A model generated the notes under the pieces. The model worked only from the letters and a program-made list of their open reading frames with translations, was not told the origin of the DNA and ran no database searches. Below are positions 43,898 to 52,090 of a stretch of 64,000 bases of DNA, piece by piece (positions within the stretch are counted from its first letter, which is position 1; every line of letters begins with the position of its first letter). This stretch comes from JBHOQS01 sp042408875 (GTDB lineage: Bacteria > Chloroflexota > UBA11872 > JBHOQS01), in contig JBHOQS010000025.1 of NCBI GenBank assembly GCA_042408875.1, positions 1-64,000 of the forward strand, written 5' to 3'. The position numbers and the translations under genes were made by a program.

Positions 43898-46809
43898 CGC
43901 CCCTGCTCCGGCTTTCGCTCCAGGCCAGACATGGACGTGACCGGCGACTGTGTCTGGCGCTCCCGCATCTTGTTCCGTACCACGATACCGCGCTCTTTAC
44001 CGCGCTCTTTACCGCGATCTTTTGCGAGGAGCGCTGCACTTGCACACAGCGTTGTGGCGGTGATCAGCCCTCCCAGCAGGAGCGACGCCGGCCGGTACGC
44101 CAGCGTCACGGTGTGCTCGCCGGCAGGTACCGGGACGGCACGGAAGATGGCATTGGCCCGGTAGATCGGCGCAGGCGTGCTGTCAACCCAGGCCTGCCAG
44201 CCAGGATAGTACGCGTCGCTCAGAACCACGAGCCCTGAGCGCTCCGCGGCGACCCGCACAGTGATGCGGCCGTTGCCGAAACTGCGCACCTGCGCCTCCC
44301 TGCCTCGCTCGACCGCTGCATCTGCATCTGCCGCTACCGGTGCGCTCTCGGGGATGCGCTCCTCGAGGAGAACTCGCGCCAGAGGATCGAAATCTGCCGC
44401 GCGCAGGCGGTCATAGATGTGCTCGCGCTTCTCTAGGACTTCGTAGGCGTACACGATCCACGCCCGTGGCAGCGCCTGCGTATTCTCCAGGACGCGCAGG
44501 CTGCCCTCACGGTATACCTCACGCCAGCGCGGCTCAAGCGGTACCTCGAGGCTGATATCGTCAATCAGGATCGTGATGCCCGGATACCGCTGGGCAAGGG
44601 TAATGGACGCCACCCGGGCGGGCAGGTGCAAGGCATACTCAGCGAGATAGCTGTTCGCTACAGTCCCATCGGGGCGCTGCTGCTGGCGCGCTACAGGGGC
44701 GCGGCGGTGCCGCACCCGGGGGGTCACGTCCGGCCGCTCATAGGCCCACTCGGCTGCCTCGAAGCCGGCACGTACTGGGAGCACCTGCCGGTTGCCGGCC
44801 AGATCGGTGACGGTCAGCTCCGCTACTACCGTGCCATCCTCTACATCAAGCGAGTCGCCCAGGCTCGAGAGAAGACGCAGGCGACGCGCTGGGGCGGGCT
44901 CGCGGAGCATGATCTCAAGCGGCGCCTGGCCGGGGCGAATGATCATCCCGCGCAGGATCGGCAGGTGGTAAGCGGTGCCGACATCCGTCAGTAGATAGCG
45001 CACGTTGAGTAGGTCCACTAGGCGCGAATGCGGGGCATAGGCGTTCAGCCTGCGAGCGCCCCGGCCCAGCGGATTGATATACTCCATGTACTCCCCCAGG
45101 CTTTCCAGCCGGATGGGGAGATAGCCCTGCGCTGCCTGGAGCCCCGGCACCAGCAAGTGCGTATTTGCCGGAAGCAGCGCCAGGCGGCGCGCATACGGGC
45201 TGTCCCCTAGCTGGCTCTCGCTTGGATCGAGCTCCACAGAGATGATCCGGAATGGCTGCCCAGCAGCTGCTGCTTCTGCCTGTCTACTTTGGAGCCAGGT
45301 GACAACGCCAGCCACTCGGTGCATCACGGCAGGATCGAAGAACGTGCCGACGGAGCGAGGGAGGTTAAAGGCGAGCAGGTCGAGCGCGACGATCCCCGGC
45401 AGCGCACAGCTCCACGCCCGGCCACGAGTAGCCAGGGCAAGGGCAAGGAGCGTCGGCAGCGTCACCCCACTGGTGTGCACGAGCGCGAAGTCTTGCGAGC
45501 GTGGAGCCTGAGGGCCATAGGCCGCGCCTGCTGCCAGGTACACCAGGAGCAGAGCACAGGCGGTCAGCGGAGCCATCCAGCGCAGGACTTGCCGGACGGG
45601 CATGCGGAGTAGATGCTCAGCCCCGAAAGCCGCCAGCATGGCCAGTCCCAGCGCGGGCACGAAGAAGAACCGGCTGGGTGCGTGCCACAGGGCAAAGCCG
45701 GGCACAGTCTGGTAGAGTATGCCGTACACAGGCGTGGCATTTCCCACACTGACGAGCAGGCCAGTCATAGCGAGGGCGAGGAAGAACCGGGCGTGCGCCT
45801 GCCGCGTTCCTAGGCCAAGGGCGGCGAGCAGAAGCACGGCCAGGCCAGGGTAGACGCCGCGGAGCTCGACATCGGGCCCGCCCCGGCCGAGGAGGGTGGC
45901 GAAGGAGACGCTGCTACGGTCGGCTGCATCAGCGAGGCTGAACCCTCCTGCCCGATGCGAAGCGGTGAAGAGCTCCAGGGTCGGACCGAGCTGCACTGCG
46001 GCGGTCCCAGCCGCGCTCAGCGCGCAGCACGCGGCCACGCCGGCACGCAGCGCCAGCGTCCGGTCCAGCGTGCGCCGTGTGGCAATGTTGTGGCTGAGCC
46101 ACCAGGCGCAGTAGCACGCCACAACCAGCGCAGTCGCATAGGAGATTTGCGGGGAGCCCCGAAAGAACTGGAGCGCCCACAGTATCCCAGCCAGGAGTCC
46201 CCAGCGCGGCGCGGCTCGCTGCATGCCTCGCTCGCAGCAGAGCAGGATAGCCGGCAGCCAGAACGCGCTCATCACCGGGAAGATTTGGCCCGGCCGCGCC
46301 ACGAAGTGTTGGCCGAAGGGGTAGGCCAGCGCGGCGACCAGCGCAGCGGCGCGGCCCAGGCCGAGCACGCGGGCGAGGCCGTACGTCGCGATGGCGGCCA
46401 GGAAGTAGTGCCCCAAGATGAGCAGCCGGTCGGCCAGCGCAGCAGGCAGCAGCAGCGCTGCCAGGGTCTGCGGGAGATAGAAGAGGCTCGACTGGGGATC
46501 GGCCACGTACGGCACCCCCGCGACCAGATAAGGGTTCCAGAAGGGGATGTCCCCGTGCCGGAGGCTCCGCCGCAGGAACTCCAGGGCCGGGTAATCCTGG
46601 ACCCAGTGATCGCCTTCGTCTGGGATCTTGCCCAACACCGCGATCTGGGGCAGGAAGAGCACCGTCACCAGCAACAGCGCAAGCGGCACGCCCCAGCGCT
46701 CCGCGACCCGATCGGCAGTGAGCCGCGCTATAGTAGCGGTCCAGAGGCGGGCCGCTGTGACACGTAGATCGACCGGGAGGCGAACTAGCGCCCTGCGCCG
46801 AGAGAGCAT
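43894..46809 (-). CDS. YfhO family membrane protein
   Basis: A 971-residue protein with about a dozen membrane segments in the first 480 residues and a large extracellular beta-rich C-terminal part with one more segment near the end. PDEGDHWVQDYPALEFLR, GDIPFWNPYLVAGVPYVADPQSS and YPFGQHFVARPGQI are YfhO/GT-C-type signatures; LYHAPSRFF-like (FALWHAPSRFFF) and SDAYYPGWQAWVDSTPAP near the C-terminus confirm the family. In Gram-positives YfhO helps glycosylate lipoteichoic acid; here the target is unknown. GGAGG lies five bases before the ATG at 46809. The C-terminal tail is basic and contains a tandem RGKE repeat. Confidence 0.85.
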   Translation of the reverse strand: MLSRRRALVRLPVDLRVTAARLWTATIARLTADRVAERWGVPLALLLVTVLFLPQIAVLGKIPDEGDHWVQDYPALEFLRRSLRHGDIPFWNPYLVAGVPYVADPQSSLFYLPQTLAALLLPAALADRLLILGHYFLAAIATYGLARVLGLGRAAALVAALAYPFGQHFVARPGQIFPVMSAFWLPAILLCCERGMQRAAPRWGLLAGILWALQFFRGSPQISYATALVVACYCAWWLSHNIATRRTLDRTLALRAGVAACCALSAAGTAAVQLGPTLELFTASHRAGGFSLADAADRSSVSFATLLGRGGPDVELRGVYPGLAVLLLAALGLGTRQAHARFFLALAMTGLLVSVGNATPVYGILYQTVPGFALWHAPSRFFFVPALGLAMLAAFGAEHLLRMPVRQVLRWMAPLTACALLLVYLAAGAAYGPQAPRSQDFALVHTSGVTLPTLLALALATRGRAWSCALPGIVALDLLAFNLPRSVGTFFDPAVMHRVAGVVTWLQSRQAEAAAAGQPFRIISVELDPSESQLGDSPYARRLALLPANTHLLVPGLQAAQGYLPIRLESLGEYMEYINPLGRGARRLNAYAPHSRLVDLLNVRYLLTDVGTAYHLPILRGMIIRPGQAPLEIMLREPAPARRLRLLSSLGDSLDVEDGTVVAELTVTDLAGNRQVLPVRAGFEAAEWAYERPDVTPRVRHRRAPVARQQQRPDGTVANSYLAEYALHLPARVASITLAQRYPGITILIDDISLEVPLEPRWREVYREGSLRVLENTQALPRAWIVYAYEVLEKREHIYDRLRAADFDPLARVLLEERIPESAPVAADADAAVERGREAQVRSFGNGRITVRVAAERSGLVVLSDAYYPGWQAWVDSTPAPIYRANAIFRAVPVPAGEHTVTLAYRPASLLLGGLITATTLCASAALLAKDRGKERGKERGIVVRNKMRERQTQSPVTSMSGLERKPEQGR
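43993..44016. repeat. 12-bp tandem repeat in the YfhO tail
   Basis: CTCTTTACCGCG occurs twice in tandem, with a third partial copy after it, encoding the RGKE repeat near the C-terminus of the YfhO protein. In-frame, so it changes only tail length. Confidence 0.8.
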
Positions 46810-47213
46810 TGATGCCTCCAATAACGCGCTACGCGTTCATGCCAGGGAGAGATAACACAGTCTCCGCGTCGGCACAAGCCGTCGCAGCAGCAGGTCAAGG
46901 TGTAAGTGTGCGTCACCCGCGTTCGTTGCTGCTGCATGATACACGCGATACGCCCTGGCTTGGAGCGGGTACGGCAGGACCATTGCCGGACCTGGCTGCA
47001 CTGGGGTTGTGCTACTGGAGCGCGATGCTGAACGCATTGGACACCTTGTCGTCGCGCAGGCACTACCATGGTGTGCCTGGAGCCAATGGTCCTGTGGAGC
47101 TCGCCGGGGCGTTCCGGAAAGCTGCGGTTCCTGACAACTTCTTTAATTTAAAATCTTTAATAATATTAAATTTAAAAATATTAAATCTAAAGAAGAGCAG
47201 AAAGGATAGAGCG
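46810..47213. other. Divergent intergenic region between yfhO and ynfA homologues
   Basis: About 400 bases. No gene is evident. The right end (47140-47190) is strikingly AT-rich compared with the surrounding DNA and carries the operator-like palindromes described separately. Confidence 0.5.
47156..47185. promoter_or_regulatory. Tandem 7-1-7 palindromes upstream of ynfA (candidate Fur/PerR operator)
   Basis: TTTAATA-A-TATTAAA at 47156-47170 is a perfect 7-1-7 palindrome, followed directly by TTTAAAA-A-TATTAAA at 47171-47185 with one mismatch. The geometry equals that of Fur-family boxes such as the Bacillus Per box. The Fur-type regulator gene lies 600 bases downstream. Confidence 0.55.
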
Positions 47214-47564
47214 TTGAGCATCACTGTGCTGGAGGTTCTGCGCGCCCTGGGGCTGTTCGGTCTAGCCGGTCTGGCGGAGATCGGCGGAGGCTGGCTGGTG
47301 TGGCAGTGGCTGCGCGAAGGTCGGCCCTGGCCGTACGGGCTGGCCGGTGCGCTGGTGCTGGTCACCTACGGCGTGATCCCCACCTGGCAGGCCAGCCCGT
47401 ACTTTGGCCGGGTGTATGCCGCCTACGGCGGCATGTTCATCGTGCTGTCCCTGCTCTGGGGGCGGATCTTCGACGGCTTCCAGGCCGACCGCTGGGATGT
47501 GCTTGGTGCGGCCATCTGCCTAATAGGGGTCTTCGTGATCTACTTTGGTCCGCGCGGCGCCTAA
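47214..47564 (+). CDS. YnfA/UPF0060 family small membrane protein
   Basis: A 116-residue protein with four membrane helices. The signature GLAGLAEIGGGWLVWQWLREG, the YGVIPTWQASPYFGRVYAAYGG block and RWDVLGAAICLIGVFVIYF match YnfA, a DMT-superfamily relative of small multidrug exporters. The only sensible start is the TTG at 47214, with AAAGGA about eight bases upstream, giving the family length (about 108). It is followed on the same strand by the Fur-family regulator. Transport substrate uncertain. Confidence 0.87.
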   Translation: MSITVLEVLRALGLFGLAGLAEIGGGWLVWQWLREGRPWPYGLAGALVLVTYGVIPTWQASPYFGRVYAAYGGMFIVLSLLWGRIFDGFQADRWDVLGAAICLIGVFVIYFGPRGA

Positions 47565-47652
47565 GCTGCGCAAGCACGGAGGCAGGGCCAGTCCGCAAGC
47601 GCTCATTTCCGGCAGCCCCTTCCGGGGTGCCAGCGCGGCCAGGGCTATAGAC

Positions 47653-47682
47653 TTGACGCGCGGCGGGCTGCCGGTATACAAT
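47653..47682 (+). promoter_or_regulatory. Sigma-A promoter of the Fur-family gene
   Basis: TTGACG (47653-47658) and TACAAT (47677-47682) are separated by 18 bases. The predicted start near 47690 lies just before two TTAG/CTAA palindromes, so repressor binding would block transcription. Confidence 0.65.
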
Positions 47683-47697
47683 GCTCCTGGCGCTATT

Positions 47698-47729
47698 TTA
47701 GAATTAGTCTAATTTTTAGGTTATCCTAA
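47698..47729. promoter_or_regulatory. Two palindromic boxes in the Fur-family gene leader
   Basis: TTAGAAT-T-AGTCTAA at 47698-47712 is a 7-1-7 palindrome with one mismatch. TTAGG-TTAT-CCTAA at 47716-47729 is a perfect shorter palindrome. Both lie just after the predicted transcription start, fitting autorepression by the encoded regulator. Confidence 0.6.
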
Positions 47730-47781
47730 GGGGTTTCGCTGGCCCTTACGGGGTTGGGGCCGCCGAAGATAGTGGGTATCT

Positions 47782-48189
47782 ATGGTGCAAGAGGGCAAAA
47801 TCCGGCTTACTCCACAGCGACAGGCTGTGCTGGACGCGGTGCGGGCCAGCGGGGATCATCCGCGCGCCATCGACATCTATGAGCGAGTACGCCGCCAGCA
47901 TCCCGGCATCGCCTTCGCCACGATCTACAACGCGTTGCGCTATCTGGCCGAGCATGGCCTCATCGGAGAGATCACCTTTGGCGATGCAGCGAGCCGGTTC
48001 GATGGGCGCACCGAGCGTCACGACCACGCCGTGTGCGAGCGATGCGGCACCCTGTGCGATGTGAACGTGCCTCTTCCAGAGGATGTGCGCGCCTTAGCCG
48101 CTGCCCAGAGCGGCTTTCAGATCACCCGATATCGCGTGGAGTTTCGCGGCCTCTGCCCAGCGTGCGCGGCGGGCAGCAAGGATCCATAG
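47782..48189 (+). CDS. Fur family metal/peroxide-responsive regulator
   Basis: A 135-residue Fur-family repressor. The winged helix is LTPQRQAVLDAVRASGDHPRA ... GIAFATIYNALRYLAEHGLI, and the dimerisation/metal part has RTERHDHAVCERCG and CPAC, giving the two CxxC structural-zinc pairs and the regulatory His-Asp cluster. It could be Fur, PerR or Zur. I favour a PerR-like role because the next gene is a P1B-4 ATPase, a known PerR target in Bacillus. Its own leader has two palindromic boxes. Confidence 0.9.
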   Translation: MVQEGKIRLTPQRQAVLDAVRASGDHPRAIDIYERVRRQHPGIAFATIYNALRYLAEHGLIGEITFGDAASRFDGRTERHDHAVCERCGTLCDVNVPLPEDVRALAAAQSGFQITRYRVEFRGLCPACAAGSKDP

Positions 48190-48245
48190 CCATCGGGCGC
48201 AAACACCGGCACGTGCACAGCCTCAGAGGAGCACGGCACCGGACA

Positions 48246-48275
48246 GCGCAGCGGGCGATTCTTCGCCCGCTGCGC
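48246..48275 (+). terminator. Hairpin after the Fur-family gene
   Basis: A perfect 13-bp stem (GCGCAGCGGGCGA / TCGCCCGCTGCGC) with a TTCT loop lies 57 bases past the stop. No T run follows, so termination efficiency is unclear; it suggests the ATPase gene has its own promoter. Confidence 0.5.
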
Positions 48276-48299
48276 GCTGCCATTAGCTCATATCATCGT

Positions 48300-48370
48300 T
48301 TGCAATCTTAATTACCCTATTTAGCTATTTAACTATCAACTATCAACTATCTAATATTATTTAGCATACT
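48300..48370 (+). promoter_or_regulatory. AT-rich leader of the P1B-4 ATPase with 7-bp triple repeat
   Basis: This stretch is far more AT-rich than its surroundings. AACTATC occurs three times in tandem at 48331-48351, followed by CTAATATTATTTAG (48351-48364), a loose inverted CTAA/TTAG pair like those in front of the Fur-family gene. It is the likely promoter and operator of the ATPase. Confidence 0.45.
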
Positions 48371-48395
48371 CCTCACAGACCAGGGGGGAAGAACA

Positions 48396-50429
48396 ATGCA
48401 GCAGGTAGCTACAGCGACGGTCCCAGACCGCGCTGCTCTACCGCCGACGACGGACGAGACCCACCGCCTGGCGCGGCGCCAAGCCCAAGAGCGTGCTGCG
48501 GAGCACCGCACGCGCCTGCTCCACGCCGGGCTTACGCTTGTCTGCCTTGCCTCGCTGCTTGCCGGTGCAGCGCTTCAGGGAATGGCGATCGGGCCCCGAT
48601 GGCTCTGGTGGGGCCTTGCCGCGATGTGCTTTGTGAGCGGGGGCGCCGTGGCCGCCAGGAACGCCATCACGGATCTCCTGGCAGCCAGGTTCAACGTCGA
48701 CTTGCTCATGCTCTCGGCCGCACTGGGTGCTGCGGCCATCGGGCACTGGCAGGAAGGTGGGGTGCTTCTATTTCTCTTCTCGCTCAGCAACACGCTTGAG
48801 GAGTTCGCAATGGGCCGTACACGCCAGGCCATTCGGGCCCTGATGAGCCTGGTGCCGGAAGATGCCCTGGTGCGCCGCGACGGCGTCGAACACCACATCC
48901 CGGTCGAACAGTTACAGGTCGGCGACACCATTATTGTCAAGCCGGGCGAACGCATTGCCGCCGACGGGGTCGTGCTCTCCGGCGCATCTGCCGTGGACCA
49001 GTCAGCGATCACCGGCGAGTCGATGCCGGTTGAGGTGCAAGCAGGGTCATTCGTGCACGCCGGTACGATCAACCTCCAGGGCTCGCTCGAGATCCGCGCC
49101 ACGCGCCGCGCCGGCGAGACTACACTGGCGAAGATCATTCACCTGGTGGAAGAGGCACAGCAGCAGAAATCGCACATGCAGCGCTTCACCGAGTGGTTCG
49201 GCCAGCGCTACACCATTGGCGTAATCATGGCCGCACTGGCGATGGGTACGCTCCCGCCGTTTGTCCTGGGATGGCCATGGGACACAACGATCTACCGCGC
49301 CATGACGCTCCTGGTGGTCGCGTCGCCCTGCGCCTTGGTGATCTCGACGCCGGCGTCGATCCTCTCCGCTATCGCCAATGCAGCGCGCAATGGCATTTTA
49401 TTCAAGGGCGGTGCCCATCTGGAGAACACGGGCCGTTGCCGTGCCGTCGTCTTCGACAAGACTGGCACGCTCACCCTTGGACAAGCACAGGTGACCGATG
49501 TTCTTCCTCTTCAGCCAGGGCACCAGGAAGCGGAGGTGCTAGGGCTCGCCGCGGCGGTAGAGCAGCGCTCCGATCATCCCCTGGCGCAGGCCATTGTCGC
49601 GGAGGCTCGCCGCCGCGGCCTGAAGATCCCGCAAGGATCGAACTTGCAGGCGGCCCACGGCAAGGGTGTGCGCGCTGAGGTGGACGGCTCAGACGTGCTG
49701 GTCGGCAACGAGCGGTTCTTCGAAGAGTACTGCCTGTCCGTGCCCCCAGAAGTCCAGCAGCAACTCGCCGCGCTGCGCGCTGCTGGCAAGACAGCTGTGC
49801 TGGTTGGGGTGCGCTGCACGGATGGCCAGCACCCAGGCGCGTCGGGCCAGTGCTGTGCCCTGCGTGGCATCATCGCGCTGGCAGATACACTGCGTCCTGA
49901 GGCGCGCGCTGCGGTCACAGCGCTGCGCGCCGTCGGTATCGAACACATCGTGATGCTGACCGGCGACAACGAGGTCGTCGCGCGGGCCATCGCTGCCCAG
50001 CTTGACATCGAGTACCGCGCTGAACTGCTCCCTGAAGACAAGGTCGAGGTCGTACGCGAGCTCGCTGAGCGCTACGGGGGAGCGATCATGGTCGGCGACG
50101 GGGTAAACGATGCCCCGGCCCTGGCCGCGGCGACCGTCGGCATGGCCGTAGGTGCGGGGGGGACCGATGTGGCCCTGGAAACCGCCGATGTCGTGCTGAT
50201 GGCCGGTGATCTCTCCAAAGTGGCCTACGCGATTGAGCTAAGCAGGCGGGCGAACCGGGTGGTGCGGCAGAACCTGGCCTTTGCCCTCGGCGTGATCGCC
50301 ACGCTGGTGCTGTCGAACCTGGCCGGTGTGCTCCCGCTTCCGGCTGGCGTGGTGGGCCATGAAGGCAGCACGTTAGTGGTCGTACTGAACGGACTCCGTC
50401 TGCTGGGCGGGCGCCAGCGCCTCGCGTGA
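48396..50429 (+). CDS. P1B-4-type metal-exporting ATPase
   Basis: A 677-residue P-type ATPase. It has no N-terminal metal-binding domain. Motifs are TGES (ITGESMPVEV), the membrane metal site S310-P311-C312 (VASPCALVIS), phospho-acceptor D354 in DKTGT, the HP pair in RSDHPLAQA and GDGVNDAP. SPC plus HEGST in the last helix (GHEGSTLVVVLNGLRLL) defines subclass P1B-4 (Co, Fe(II), sometimes Zn efflux). An unusual Cys-containing insert (RCTDGQHPGASGQCCAL) occurs in the ATP-binding region before GIIALADTLRPEA. GGGGGG precedes the ATG. Its neighbours suggest Fe(II) or Co(II) export under a Fur-family repressor. Confidence 0.92.
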   Translation: MQQVATATVPDRAALPPTTDETHRLARRQAQERAAEHRTRLLHAGLTLVCLASLLAGAALQGMAIGPRWLWWGLAAMCFVSGGAVAARNAITDLLAARFNVDLLMLSAALGAAAIGHWQEGGVLLFLFSLSNTLEEFAMGRTRQAIRALMSLVPEDALVRRDGVEHHIPVEQLQVGDTIIVKPGERIAADGVVLSGASAVDQSAITGESMPVEVQAGSFVHAGTINLQGSLEIRATRRAGETTLAKIIHLVEEAQQQKSHMQRFTEWFGQRYTIGVIMAALAMGTLPPFVLGWPWDTTIYRAMTLLVVASPCALVISTPASILSAIANAARNGILFKGGAHLENTGRCRAVVFDKTGTLTLGQAQVTDVLPLQPGHQEAEVLGLAAAVEQRSDHPLAQAIVAEARRRGLKIPQGSNLQAAHGKGVRAEVDGSDVLVGNERFFEEYCLSVPPEVQQQLAALRAAGKTAVLVGVRCTDGQHPGASGQCCALRGIIALADTLRPEARAAVTALRAVGIEHIVMLTGDNEVVARAIAAQLDIEYRAELLPEDKVEVVRELAERYGGAIMVGDGVNDAPALAAATVGMAVGAGGTDVALETADVVLMAGDLSKVAYAIELSRRANRVVRQNLAFALGVIATLVLSNLAGVLPLPAGVVGHEGSTLVVVLNGLRLLGGRQRLA

Positions 50430-51221
50430 GGGGAGATATGCCCCTAGCAGGCGCGGTGTAGTTGGCCCCGGGCTACCGCCCTCCGGCTCCTCGGTAACCC
50501 CGATGCCGCTGTACGTCGCCAGCCGGCCCGGGGCCCGGAAGAGCAGCGAGCCAGAGCCCCACTGGTCGACCTTGAACGTCCCGCCACTGATGCGTTCCCC
50601 GTTGAAGAGCAGCCAGAGCTGGTAGACCCGGCCGGCGGGGAGCGGCCGCAGGTTTTCGACGTAGAGCCAGCCCATCCCGAGCTGCGGGCTGACATAGCAG
50701 CGACCGCGCGCCTGCTGCGCCGCCTCCGTGCCTTGCATCTCAAAGACGCGTGTATCAGGCGCCGCGACCAGCTCCACCACCCGATCCATCTCAGCGACGC
50801 GGGCCTGAAGCGCAGCCGCCACCGCCTGTTGCTCCCGCAACTGCGCGGCAAGCTGAGCGTTCGAGCGCAGGAGTACACCGCTCATGAGTCCGGCGAGCGC
50901 CAGGGCAGCCGCGGCCAGCGCCAGGCTGAGCCGATTACTCCAGCGCTGGAACGCGCGCCACGCAGCGTGGCGGGCCCGGGCGGCGATGCGCGGCTGTGGC
51001 GCGCCGGTCGCAGCCCGCAAGACACGCTGTTCGAGATGCGGTGGTAGCGGCACCTGCGGTGCGAGCAGGGCCAGCATGCTCACCTGGGAGAGGAGGTGCT
51101 CAAACTCGGCGCGGCAGGGCGGGCACGCCTGGAGATGGCGCGCCACCGCGCTGCGCTCAGGCTCGTCGAGTGCACCAATTGAGTAGGCGGGTAGCTCGTC
51201 TGCGACAGTTCGGCAATCCAT
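50373..51221 (-). CDS. Zinc-type anti-sigma factor (RskA-like)
   Basis: A 282-residue membrane protein. The N-terminal zinc anti-sigma motif has H29, C33 and C36 (RHLQACPPC). A single membrane helix lies near residues 98-118, followed by an external RskA-type domain (GRVYQLWLLFNGERISGGTF ... GVTEEPEGGSPGPTTPRLLG). It should hold the ECF sigma factor encoded just upstream until an external signal releases it. Its last 18 codons overlap the 3' end of the convergent ATPase gene by 57 bases. Confidence 0.9.
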   Translation of the reverse strand: MDCRTVADELPAYSIGALDEPERSAVARHLQACPPCRAEFEHLLSQVSMLALLAPQVPLPPHLEQRVLRAATGAPQPRIAARARHAAWRAFQRWSNRLSLALAAAALALAGLMSGVLLRSNAQLAAQLREQQAVAAALQARVAEMDRVVELVAAPDTRVFEMQGTEAAQQARGRCYVSPQLGMGWLYVENLRPLPAGRVYQLWLLFNGERISGGTFKVDQWGSGSLLFRAPGRLATYSGIGVTEEPEGGSPGPTTPRLLGAYLPSREALAPAQQTESVQYDH

Positions 51222-51368
51222 CGATCAGCTAGAGCTCAGCCAGAGAGTACTGGGGGTATCCGTGGCAGCCGCCTGGTCCTGGGTGCGACGGCTGCCTGAG
51301 CAGCGCCGTACACGGCATGCGTAGGCAGACCGGCCACGCCAGGCCCAGTGGCGCACAGTGCACTCCCT

Positions 51369-51968
51369 CTACCATTTTGCCAGCCCCTGCGCCTCCAGCA
51401 ACGCGCGCAGCTTCTGAATGCCCAACCGGATACGGGTCTTGATCGTACCGAGTGGCTGGTGCAGCGCGGCGGCGATCTCACTCTGCGTGTAGCCGCCGAA
51501 GTAGGCCAGCTCCAGGGCTTCCCGCTGCTCCGGCGGCAGCGCTAGGAGCGCTGCTCGGACTGCCTGCCGCTGGATGTTCAGCCACGCCTGCTCCCCTAGA
51601 TCCGGGGCATGATCGGGCAGCTCCGCGAGGACGGGAGCACCCTCCGAGCCGGCCTGATCTGCTTCGGTGACCTGGTGGATCTGATGGCGTTTCCGGCTGC
51701 GTAGCTCGTCGATAGCGCGGTGATGTGTCACTCCCAGGAGCCAGTTAATGAAGCGACCGCGGCTTGCATCATAGCTCTGGGGCTGCCGCCAGAGCTTCAC
51801 AAAGACGTCTTGCACGACCTCTTCCGCTTGCTGCTGGTTGCCGAGCATGCGGAGCGCCAGTGAGTACACTACCGGCGCGTATCGGCGGTAGAGCAGGTCA
51901 GCGCCCCCGGGATCGCCGTCAGCCAGCCGGGCAAGCAGGTCGGCATCGCTAGGCTGTGGGTCCGCCAC
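51369..51968 (-). CDS. ECF sigma factor (SigK-like, RskA partner)
   Basis: A 199-residue extracytoplasmic-function sigma factor. Region 2 includes DLLYRRYAPVVYSLALRML and QQAEEVVQDVFVKLWRQPQSYD; region 4 includes LPPEQREALELAYFGGYTQSEIAAAL and LGTIKTRIRLGIQKLR. The GTG at 51968 is the likely start. It lies 147 bases upstream of the RskA-like anti-sigma gene on the same strand. The motif order resembles the SigK/RskA group. Target genes are unknown. Confidence 0.92.
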   Translation of the reverse strand: MADPQPSDADLLARLADGDPGGADLLYRRYAPVVYSLALRMLGNQQQAEEVVQDVFVKLWRQPQSYDASRGRFINWLLGVTHHRAIDELRSRKRHQIHQVTEADQAGSEGAPVLAELPDHAPDLGEQAWLNIQRQAVRAALLALPPEQREALELAYFGGYTQSEIAAALHQPLGTIKTRIRLGIQKLRALLEAQGLAKW

Positions 51969-52090
51969 GGGCCCACGCTCCCATCCTCGTAGAGTATACG
52001 CCGCGCAGAGGACAAACGGTTCTGTAACCAGGGGATACCCGTTAGTACTACACTACGTCACTGGAGGGGGGCTGTCAAAGACATCGGGGC

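Noticed and set aside
47138..47190. AT-rich block as a replication origin or phage insertion point
   Set aside because: No DnaA-box cluster, integrase or attachment-site duplication is visible; the 7-1-7 palindromes next to a Fur-family gene explain it better.
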